A DNA stretch of 11,872 nucleotides from Muribaculaceae bacterium (GTDB taxonomy: Bacteria > Bacteroidota > Bacteroidia > Bacteroidales > Muribaculaceae), in assembly GCA_017962285.1 (NCBI GenBank), contig JAGCVR010000053.1:1-11872 (forward strand), given 5' to 3'. The position numbers and the translations under genes are program-made. Below, one piece after another: positions 5,375-11,872 of this stretch; positions within the stretch are counted from its first letter, which is position 1; every line of letters begins with the position of its first letter. The notes under the pieces are model-generated. The model was not told the DNA's origin, did no database searches, and worked only from the letters and a program-made list of their open reading frames with translations.

Positions 5375-7345
5375 TTATTTATCGAGTGCCTTGAGGAGGA
5401 AGCTCATGAACTTTTCCACATTCTCGTCGTAAGCCACCGGCCCGGAGATGAGTTCACCCTCGGGGTTAAGCACCACATAGAACGGCTGTGAATTGGAGTT
5501 GAACTTGTAGCGCTGCAGATAGCTCCATTTGTCGCCCACGGTGCTGAGTTTCACCTGTTTCCCGTTTTCTTCCACATAGACGGGGCTATCGAGACGAGAG
5601 CGGTCGTCCACCATCAGCGTGATGGTGATGAACCTGTCGTGAATGAGCGAGCTCACGTCATCACGGCTCAGCACGGCACCTTCCATTTTGCGGCAATTAA
5701 CACATCCGTAACCTGAGAAATCAATGAACACGGGTTTGCCGGTCTTCGCCGCCTCTGCCATTCCACTGTCGAAATCGTCGAAAACCACCGCAGCTTCGCC
5801 GTTCAGGTTAAAGTCCTGCGTGGTCATGGGCGGGACAAATGCGCTTGTGGCACGCAGCGTAGCGCCCCAGAGACCGGGAAGAAGGTAAGCTGTAAAAGCC
5901 AGCGACGCCAGCGCAAGGAACAACCTGATTACCCCCAGTTCCTTCACTTCATCGTCGTTCTTGAAACGAATCAACCCCAACAAATACAATCCCAGGGCTC
6001 CGAATATCACTATCCACAGCACGATAAACACCTCGCGGTCCAGTATGTGCCAGCCATAGGCGAGGTCCGCCACGGAAAGGAACTTAAGCGACAACGCCAG
6101 TTCCACAAATCCGAGCACCACTTTCACGGTATTCATCCAGCCTCCGGAACGAGGCAGTTGCTTCAGCCACGAAGGGAACAGCGCAAAAAGCGTGAAAGGG
6201 AGTGCCAGCGCCAATGCAAACGCAAACATACCCACCGCAGGAGCAAGCGTGGAGCCACTGCTCGCAGCCTCGACCAGCAACGTGCCGATAATGGGGCCGG
6301 TACACGAGAACGACACAATGACAAGCGTGAACGCCATGAAGAATATGCTCACTATGCCGGTGGTGCGCTCGGCGCGCTCATCCATGCGGTTGCTCCACGA
6401 TGACGGCAGCTTGATTTCGAATGCACCGAAGAAAGAAAGGGCGAACACCACAAGCAGAAGGAAGAACACAATGTTGCACACGGCATTAGTGGCAAGATTG
6501 TTCAGCGCGTCAGCACCGAAGATTGCGGTGACCAAAAGCCCCAGCAACAAATATATCACAATGATGGCGACACCGTAAGTTATGGCACTCGCCACAGCGC
6601 GTCGCCTGTTCTCGCTCTTTTTCAGAAAGAAACTGACGGTGAGCGGTATGATGGGCCACACACACGGGGTGAGCAGAGCCAGGAGTCCTCCGAGGAAACA
6701 CGCGAAGAAAACATACCACAGCGAATTGCCATCGGTGCTGCTGCCGGTGGGAGAATTGCCGTCGGAATAGGTTACGGGCGCCCACAATTTGTCATGTGAG
6801 ACTGTAACGGGGTCTGATGCGGCAAGCGTGCTGTCTTCGTCATTCCGGCTCTCTTCCTGAACGACATCCGATTCATTTTCATTTTTCTTTTTCTGCACTG
6901 TGCCGCTGAACGAGAACGGTTCCGTGGACGGAGCATTGCACTCGCGGTCGTTGCACGTCATGTAGCGAAGATTTCCCGATATGCTGTATTTTTCACCGGT
7001 AACCTCGAATTTCTGACTCAGGGTGACAGATTTCTCCCACCAGCTCAGGTCCATGTCGAACACATCGTCATGCACACGCGTCGGCGCAGGCGAAGACTTC
7101 AGTTCGCCTGTAAGCTTAACACCCTTTGTGTTGTCCCATTCCACAGAGAGCGGAGTGGGACCGCCAGCAGGCAGTTCATTTGAGTAAACATGCCAGCCAT
7201 TGTCGATTGTGGCGGTGAAGGTGATTACGCCTTGCGAGTCATCGGTCATGGCCGCACGGCTCTGCCACTTGGCATGATGCGCAACCTGCGCCACCACAGC
7301 CATTGAGATTAACAACGAGAATGCTATTGTCAGTAATCGTTTCAT
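5375..7345 (-). CDS. dsbD: Thiol:disulfide interchange protein DsbD
   Basis: This inner-membrane protein moves electrons from cytoplasmic thioredoxin to periplasmic thiol partners. Using the ATG at 7343-7345 it has 656 residues: a signal peptide (MKRLLTIAFSLLISMAVVAQ); an N-terminal DsbD-alpha-like domain with the pair C131 and C136 (TCNDREC); a charged linker; a membrane domain from about residue 209 with about eight helices, carrying C228 (LLTPCVWPIIP) and C348 (SFSCTGPIIG) as the transmembrane redox pair; and a C-terminal thioredoxin-like domain with CVNC at 548-551 (GYGCVNCRKME). All three redox pairs are present, so it should be functional. An ATG 39 bp further upstream (7384) is in frame but falls inside the predicted promoter, so the shorter start is preferred. 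It diverges from the nrnA cluster. Confidence 0.93.
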   Translation of the reverse strand: MKRLLTIAFSLLISMAVVAQVAHHAKWQSRAAMTDDSQGVITFTATIDNGWHVYSNELPAGGPTPLSVEWDNTKGVKLTGELKSSPAPTRVHDDVFDMDLSWWEKSVTLSQKFEVTGEKYSISGNLRYMTCNDRECNAPSTEPFSFSGTVQKKKNENESDVVQEESRNDEDSTLAASDPVTVSHDKLWAPVTYSDGNSPTGSSTDGNSLWYVFFACFLGGLLALLTPCVWPIIPLTVSFFLKKSENRRRAVASAITYGVAIIVIYLLLGLLVTAIFGADALNNLATNAVCNIVFFLLLVVFALSFFGAFEIKLPSSWSNRMDERAERTTGIVSIFFMAFTLVIVSFSCTGPIIGTLLVEAASSGSTLAPAVGMFAFALALALPFTLFALFPSWLKQLPRSGGWMNTVKVVLGFVELALSLKFLSVADLAYGWHILDREVFIVLWIVIFGALGLYLLGLIRFKNDDEVKELGVIRLFLALASLAFTAYLLPGLWGATLRATSAFVPPMTTQDFNLNGEAAVVFDDFDSGMAEAAKTGKPVFIDFSGYGCVNCRKMEGAVLSRDDVSSLIHDRFITITLMVDDRSRLDSPVYVEENGKQVKLSTVGDKWSYLQRYKFNSNSQPFYVVLNPEGELISGPVAYDENVEKFMSFLLKALDK

Positions 7346-7381
7346 CGGGAAATTTCTCTTCAAAGGTTCACAAAGTCTTTG

Positions 7382-7412
7382 CAAAAATACTAAAAAATAG
7401 CATAACCAGCAA
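7382..7412 (-). promoter_or_regulatory. Promoter of dsbD
   Basis: On the minus strand TTG (7412-7410) and TATTTTTG (7389-7382, TAnnTTTG) are 20 bp apart. Transcription would begin about 7375, which excludes the upstream ATG at 7384 and supports the start at 7345. Confidence 0.6.
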
Positions 7413-7430
7413 TTTCCAGTAGAGTTCTAT

Positions 7431-7458
7431 TTCATTAAATGAATTTGCTTAACGTTAA
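7431..7458. promoter_or_regulatory. Two palindromes between the divergent promoters
   Basis: TTCATT-A-AATGAA (7431-7443) and TTAACGTTAA (7449-7458) are perfect inverted repeats lying between the dsbD and nrnA promoters. They could be operator sites, but AT-rich palindromes arise easily by chance. Confidence 0.3.
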
Positions 7459-7485
7459 AGAGTGGTAAAATGCAGTTAAATGTGA

Positions 7486-7515
7486 TTGATAATTGGAGAT
7501 TATTTCTTAAATTTG
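7486..7515 (+). promoter_or_regulatory. Promoter of the nrnA-lipoprotein-glmM cluster
   Basis: TTG (7486-7488), a 19-bp spacer and TAAATTTG (7508-7515) fit the Bacteroidetes consensus. The -7 box ends 20 nt before the nrnA ATG at 7536, giving a short leader. Confidence 0.7.
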
Positions 7516-7535
7516 CAAGTTATTAATGACAATTT

Positions 7536-8552
7536 ATGGCAGTACCCATTTTAGACAAAAACGATATCAGCAAGCTGCGCAGTCACATTGAGCAGGCGCA
7601 GCGTATTGTTATCACTTGCCACAAATCGCCCGACGGCGACGCGTTGGGGTCATCGCTTGCCCTGTACTCTTTATTCCAGGCTATGGGTAAGCTGGTCAAC
7701 ATCATAACGCCCGACATGCCGCCGCGCCAACTGAATGACTTGCCACTGATTTCCAGAATCACCATAAACTCACAAAACGAAGTTCTCGCAAAGGCAATCG
7801 TAGAGCGTGCCGACTTGATATTCTGCCTCGACTTCAACGCTCTCTATCGCATTGACCGGCTGGGTGACACCATCGACAAAGCAACGGCTGTAAAAGTCCT
7901 CATCGACCATCACATGGGACCCGACATTGCCTGCGACATCATGTTCTCATTCCCGCTGATGTCATCAACATGCGAGCTTGTCTATTATGTGATTCGCGAT
8001 CTGGGATATAAGCGGCTGATGAACCGCACCATTGCGCAATGCCTTTACGTGGGAATGATGACCGACACGGGTAATTTCACATTCAACAGCGATTATCCCG
8101 AGATTTACCAGGTCATAGCCCATCTTGTGAGTTTCAACATCGACAAGGAATGGCTCTATAACCTGGCGATGAACACGTTCAGTGCCGACTGCCTGCGCCT
8201 TCGCGGCTATGCAATTAATGAAAAGATGCAGATTTACGAGCAGCAGCACGCTGCAGTCATATCTCTCAACAAAGACGAACTGACCAGATACAACTATCAC
8301 AAAGGCGACACCGAAGGTCTGGTAAACAAGCCTCTTTCCATTCCGGGAATCACCATGTCGATTTTCGTACGTGAAGACAACGATAACATCAAGATATCCT
8401 GTCGCTCGAGAGGGGACAGGTCGGTGGAGGAAATCTGCCGACTGCATTTCGGCGGTGGCGGGCATCTGAATGCCGCCGGTGGTGAATACTACGGACCGAT
8501 GGACGATGCCTTGGCATTAATCGACAAAATCATTAAAGAACTCAAATATTAA
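7536..8552 (+). CDS. nrnA: DHH/DHHA1 phosphoesterase, NrnA-like (nanoRNase / pAp phosphatase)
   Basis: This is a cytoplasmic Mn2+-dependent phosphoesterase that degrades 2-5-nt RNAs and, in related enzymes, dephosphorylates 3'-phosphoadenosine 5'-phosphate; some relatives also cleave pGpG or pApA. The 338 residues show the DHH domain with CHKSPDGDALGSS (H29, D33, D35), D99 in FCLDF, the IDHH motif (D124, H125, H126) and MTDTGNF (D177). The DHHA1 domain carries CRSRGD (289-294) and the substrate-binding loop FGGGGHLNAAGG (305-316). All metal ligands are present and the length is normal. It is first in a plus-strand cluster, with the lipoprotein gene 16 bp downstream. NrnA versus a c-di-nucleotide-specific relative cannot be decided by sequence alone. 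Confidence 0.92.
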   Translation: MAVPILDKNDISKLRSHIEQAQRIVITCHKSPDGDALGSSLALYSLFQAMGKLVNIITPDMPPRQLNDLPLISRITINSQNEVLAKAIVERADLIFCLDFNALYRIDRLGDTIDKATAVKVLIDHHMGPDIACDIMFSFPLMSSTCELVYYVIRDLGYKRLMNRTIAQCLYVGMMTDTGNFTFNSDYPEIYQVIAHLVSFNIDKEWLYNLAMNTFSADCLRLRGYAINEKMQIYEQQHAAVISLNKDELTRYNYHKGDTEGLVNKPLSIPGITMSIFVREDNDNIKISCRSRGDRSVEEICRLHFGGGGHLNAAGGEYYGPMDDALALIDKIIKELKY

Positions 8553-8568
8553 AATAACTGTCACTGAG

Positions 8569-9147
8569 ATGAAAAATATAAAATCATTACTCTACGCTTT
8601 GTGCATGATACTATTCGCTACATCGTTTGTCGGTTGCAACGAATCCAAGAGTTATGCCGAACTGCTCAACGACGAGCGTCATGCCACAAACTCATTTCTT
8701 GCCAACTACCGCATAGTAAACGAAATCCCTGCCGACTCTGTCTTTGAGACCGGTGAAAATGCACCGTTCTACAGGATTGACCCCGACGGTCAGGTTTATA
8801 TGCAGGTGGTGAGCATGAAACGCCATCGCGACGACCCCGCCAAATACAACGACCCAATCTATTTCCGTTATATGCGCTATGACCTCCTGTCGTGGTACAC
8901 CAGCGGCATTTGGGAAGGAGAGGGCAACGCAACCGAGATGAGCCTTGCCTCCACATATTTCATGTTCTCCAACTTCTCATCGGCAGCATCGGCACAATAT
9001 GGTTATGGAATCCAGCTGCCGCTCACGCTTATCGGGGTGGACAGCGAAGTGAACATTATCGTTAAGTCGCAATATGGCAAATCGGACGAAATATCCTATG
9101 TCCGTCCATTCTTGTACAGGATTCGCTATTTCCGCAGCAAGATATAA
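8569..9147 (+). CDS. DUF4827-like lipoprotein
   Basis: This is a 192-residue secreted lipoprotein: a signal sequence (MKNIKSLLYALCMILFATSF) ending in a lipobox (FVGC, C23). The residues after C23 are NESKSY, with no basic anchor. I recognise it as the Bacteroidales family DUF4827, which I know as a neighbour of nrnA-like genes; its function is unproven. The end (about residues 140-185), with alternating strands around GIQLPLTLIGVDSEVNIIVK followed by a Tyr-Gly, recalls the core of FKBP-type prolyl isomerases such as the gliding-associated lipoprotein GldI. That resemblance is my inference and would fit a periplasmic folding helper, though active-site residues are not evident. It begins 16 bp after nrnA and is probably co-transcribed. 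Confidence 0.8.
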   Translation: MKNIKSLLYALCMILFATSFVGCNESKSYAELLNDERHATNSFLANYRIVNEIPADSVFETGENAPFYRIDPDGQVYMQVVSMKRHRDDPAKYNDPIYFRYMRYDLLSWYTSGIWEGEGNATEMSLASTYFMFSNFSSAASAQYGYGIQLPLTLIGVDSEVNIIVKSQYGKSDEISYVRPFLYRIRYFRSKI

Positions 9148-9205
9148 TATTTGCCCGACTTGACACCAGTCCTCAACTTGAATACTCACAAACAAAAACA
9201 TAATT

Positions 9206-10597
9206 ATGGCTTTAATTAAATCTATCTCTGGAATTCGTGGCACAATAGGTGGTCCCGCAGGCGACGGACTTACGCCACTCGACATAGTTAAATTCACAAG
9301 TGCTTACGCCACTTTCATTCGCCGCAACACCACAAACGCGTCGAACGTGATTGTCGTTGGACGCGATGCCAGGTTATCCGGACGCATGGTCCTTAACCTG
9401 GTCACCGGCACACTCACAGGCATGGGGTTTGACGTGGTGAACATAGGACTTGCCACGACACCCACCACAGAGCTTGCCGTGGTTGAAGAGAAGGCTTGCG
9501 GAGGCATCATCATCACCGCTTCGCACAACCCCAAGCAATGGAATGCGCTTAAACTGCTCAACGAGCACGGTGAATTCCTCAACGATGCCGAAGGCAAGGA
9601 AGTGCTCCGCATTGCCGATGCCGAAGAATTTGAATATGCCGAGGTTGATGCGCTGGGACGTGAACAGAAGAACTACACATATCTCCGCCGCCACATTGAA
9701 TCTGTGCTGGCGCTGAAACTGGTGGATGTGGAAGCAATCAGGAGAGCCAATTTCACTGTGGCAGTTGATGCCGTGAACAGCATTGGCGGCGTTGCCATCC
9801 CCAAACTGCTTGAGGCTCTTGGTGTGAAAAACGTGGTTAAACTGTTCTGCGACCCAACCGGCAATTTCGGGCACACTCCCGAACCGATTCCGGAGAATCT
9901 CACGGCCATCAGCGACTATATGAAACAGGGCAAGGCAGATGTGGCATTCGTGGTTGACCCCGATGTGGACCGCCTGGCGATTATCATGGAGAACGGCGAG
10001 TTCTTCGTGGAAGAATACACACTGGTGTCGGTTGCCGACTATGTGCTTTCGCACACTCCCGGCGCAACGGTAAGCAACCTGTCGTCGTCACGTGCCCTGC
10101 GCGATGTCACCATGAAACATGGCTGCCAATACACCGCTGCAGCAGTGGGCGAAGTGAACGTCACCACCGAAATGAAACGTACCGGAGCCGTGATTGGCGG
10201 CGAGGGAAATGGCGGAGTCATTTATCCCGAACTCCACTACGGTCGCGACGCGCTCGTGGGTGTGGCACTGTTCCTCACACTGCTGGCAAAGAGCGGAATG
10301 AAAGTCAGCGAACTTAAAAAGACTTATCCGCAGTACAGCATTGCCAAGACCAAACTCCAGCTCACCCCCGAAATGGATGTGGATGCCATTCTGGAAGCCG
10401 TAAAAGAGCATTACAGGAACGAGCAGCTCACCACCATCGACGGTGTGAAAATTGACTTCGCCGACGGATGGGCACACCTGCGCAAGAGCAACACCGAGCC
10501 CATAATCCGCATCTACAGCGAAGCCCACACGATGGAAGAAGCCGAGAAACTTGGCAACGACGTGAAACAAATTGTGCAGCAACTCTGCAACAAATAA
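9206..10597 (+). CDS. glmM: Phosphohexomutase, phosphoglucosamine mutase (GlmM-like)
   Basis: This cytoplasmic enzyme converts glucosamine-6-phosphate to glucosamine-1-phosphate, feeding UDP-GlcNAc for peptidoglycan and lipopolysaccharide. The 463 residues contain all four alpha-D-phosphohexomutase signatures: SGIRGTIGG (8-16), the phosphoserine loop TASHNP (104-109, S106), the metal loop DPDVDR (251-256), the sugar loop GEGNGG (332-337), and the phosphate-binding loop RKSNTEP (426-432). GlmM, phosphomannomutase and phosphoglucomutase share these. The sugar loop differs from the GEQSGH of canonical E. coli-type GlmM, but GEGNGG is what Bacteroidetes and archaeal-like GlmM or phosphomannomutase show, so the substrate is less certain than the family. 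It follows the lipoprotein after 58 bp and ends the cluster at a strong terminator. Confidence 0.88.
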   Translation: MALIKSISGIRGTIGGPAGDGLTPLDIVKFTSAYATFIRRNTTNASNVIVVGRDARLSGRMVLNLVTGTLTGMGFDVVNIGLATTPTTELAVVEEKACGGIIITASHNPKQWNALKLLNEHGEFLNDAEGKEVLRIADAEEFEYAEVDALGREQKNYTYLRRHIESVLALKLVDVEAIRRANFTVAVDAVNSIGGVAIPKLLEALGVKNVVKLFCDPTGNFGHTPEPIPENLTAISDYMKQGKADVAFVVDPDVDRLAIIMENGEFFVEEYTLVSVADYVLSHTPGATVSNLSSSRALRDVTMKHGCQYTAAAVGEVNVTTEMKRTGAVIGGEGNGGVIYPELHYGRDALVGVALFLTLLAKSGMKVSELKKTYPQYSIAKTKLQLTPEMDVDAILEAVKEHYRNEQLTTIDGVKIDFADGWAHLRKSNTEPIIRIYSEAHTMEEAEKLGNDVKQIVQQLCNK

Positions 10598-10622
10598 ACG
10601 GAAGTATAAAGAGAATTAACGT

Positions 10623-10660
10623 GATGCGCCAAATCAAGCATGTTGGCGCATCTTTTTTTT
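10623..10660 (+). terminator. Strong intrinsic terminator after glmM
   Basis: GATGCGCCAA (10623-10632) pairs perfectly with TTGGCGCATC (10643-10652) over a 10-nt loop, followed by eight T residues (10653-10660). It ends the nrnA-lipoprotein-glmM transcript. Confidence 0.93.
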
Positions 10661-10679
10661 ATTTCCGTCAATTAGACGC

Positions 10680-10710
10680 CGCAATCCGGGTTAGAGGATG
10701 TCTGATTGCG
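10680..10710. repeat. Inverted repeat near the right-hand junction
   Basis: CGCAATC (10680-10686) and GATTGCG (10704-10710) form a 7-bp stem around a 17-nt loop in the short non-coding stretch between the glmM terminator and the start-less coding region. It could mark an element end or be chance. Confidence 0.35.
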
Positions 10711-10737
10711 AGGATTGTTTGGGGATAAAAATGGTAG

Positions 10738-11872
10738 TTCTCGCCCGAAGAGTTCGAGGCGGGGCTGCAGCAGGAGCGTGAGCAATATGTGCAGCAGCAG
10801 ATGGACGAGGCTGCCCTTGCCGAGTGGCGTGAGCGCAACCCCGAGGCTGCAGCGGTGCAGCCGAACACCCAGCAGGAGAATGGAGGCACGGCTGCGAACA
10901 CCCAGCAGGGTGGCGCACAGTTGCCGAAAGGATATGTGGAAGGCGCGCCGGAGGCGTTTGCCCCCGACATGGGACTTGTGGTGCGTGATGACGACGGCAC
11001 CGAGAAGAAGGCTGTTGTACAGAGAATGGTGCGCATGGAGGGCGGCGACTTTGTCACAGATCCGGAAGGAAACATTGTGGAAATCTACGGGGATAATGAA
11101 AAAGATTTCCGCCATATTCACAAGAACCAGCTTGCCGAGAGAGTGGTGGGCTGGAAGACGTTGCTGCAGGATGGCGAGCAGGATGGTGAAGATGCCGGAG
11201 GCGGGAACGAGATCACATCTCGTCCTACGCAGACAACACCCACGGCACAGACAGAGGAGACAGAGAATGACAACGTGGAGACTGTGGATACTGAGCTTCC
11301 TGATGATACGGAGCAGGTGGTTACGCCGATGCCGACGGTGAAGGTGGGCAATGGTAAGAACGCCCACGATGAGCCGGACTTTGTGGGAGCCGGTGCAGAG
11401 CGCAGCTTCCATTTCATCACCGAGGAGAGCGGATTGCCCAAGGAAGTGCAGGCCCAGCTTGTGAACAACGGCGTGGCGGATGCCCAGGCTAAGGTGGAGA
11501 GGGCGAACAAAGCCAAGGACAAGGTGACGCTGGAAGGTACGAACTATGGCAAGTACATGGCCGACATGGCGGCCGCCGAGGCAGAGATAGCCGCCGCGAA
11601 GAACGAGCTTGCTGTGTGGAACGAAATCAAGGCGCGCTATGACGCGCTGCGGAACGCCGAGCGAGCAGCCGCCGAAGCGGAGCAGGCAGTTAAGAACCAG
11701 GCGCTTTATGAAGAAGCCATGGAGCGTGAGCGCCGTGAGAAGGAAGAGCGCGAGCGTGAGAAGGCAGCCCAGGCAAGGGCGCTGGAGCGTAGAAAAGGTG
11801 AAGGCTCTGAACAGAGCGGCTCTGTTGAAGCAGGCGATAGTGGAAGCACAGGAGCAGCAGGAGCTGGAGGCA
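10738..11872 (+). CDS. Start-less fragment of a large Ala/Gln/Glu-rich coiled-coil protein (runs off right edge)
   Basis: I do not recognise the family. The frame opens after a stop at 10735-10737 and is coding-like from its first codon (SPEEFEAGLQQERE...). The first in-frame ATG, at 10801, lies 21 codons inside and has no ribosome site, so the 5' end seems cut off. In order: a Gln/Glu-rich helix, an in-frame 11-residue tandem repeat around NTQQ (10862-10909), an acidic Thr/Glu/Asp-rich linker (about 11215-11330), a segment SFHFITEESGLPKEVQ, then a long coiled coil ending in repeated Glu-Arg-Lys. Codons are more GC-rich at third positions than elsewhere. Near 11793-11796 the natural frame appears to shift by +1. 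The make-up recalls giant proteins of Bacteroidales phages and mobile elements, which is inference. It may be a pseudogene, an insertion edge or an assembly join. Confidence 0.6.

Noticed and set aside
10672..11412. 246-residue minus-strand open frame
   Set aside because: The plus strand has the stronger codon pattern and coiled-coil sequence over the same span; the minus frame lacks recognisable features and crosses the junction.

Overview
The window looks like a chromosomal segment of a Bacteroidales bacterium from the gut-type Bacteroidetes; Muribaculaceae or Prevotella-like is my guess, not proven. The evidence is the promoter style (TTTG or TTG, about 19 bp, then TAnnTTTG at several genes), start codons without clear Shine-Dalgarno sequences, a Bacteroidetes-type TopB and DsbD, and a gene pair (DHH phosphoesterase plus DUF4827-like lipoprotein) that I know from this order.

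Layout. Positions 1-570 (minus) hold the first 190 codons of a type II-C-like cas9 that runs off the left edge. Divergent from it, at 664-743 (plus), is a strong tracrRNA candidate with its own Bacteroidetes promoter, an anti-repeat, a nexus-like hairpin and an intrinsic terminator. The CRISPR array and cas1/cas2 are not in the window. Positions 744-1268 hold no convincing gene but are packed with small hairpins and repeated motifs.

From 5309 down to 1269 the minus strand carries a compact series: a small charged protein and a Zeta-toxin-like (COG4185-type) P-loop protein overlapping by 8 bp, mazG 9 nt later, a 198-bp gap with a striking 8-bp tandem repeat, topB, and a small cysteine-rich membrane protein coupled to topB by an ATGA overlap. 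dsbD (5375-7345, minus) lies upstream of this series. It is divided by a divergent promoter region from a plus-strand cluster: an nrnA-like DHH phosphoesterase, a DUF4827-like lipoprotein and a glmM-type phosphohexomutase, closed by a strong terminator at 10623-10660.

Beyond the terminator, from about 10738 to the right edge, is a GC-rich, Ala/Gln/Glu-rich coding stretch that has no credible start and an apparent +1 frameshift near 11793-11796. It looks like the interior of a long coiled-coil protein, perhaps from a phage or mobile element, joined to the chromosome, or else an assembly junction.

How the parts relate: cas9 and the tracrRNA are the effector half of an adaptive immunity locus. 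The small protein, Zeta-like protein and MazG resemble a toxin-antitoxin module joined to a nucleotide house-cleaning enzyme, as in mazEF-mazG. TopB resolves DNA, DsbD delivers reductant to the periplasm, NrnA clears nanoRNA or pAp, and GlmM feeds UDP-GlcNAc synthesis.
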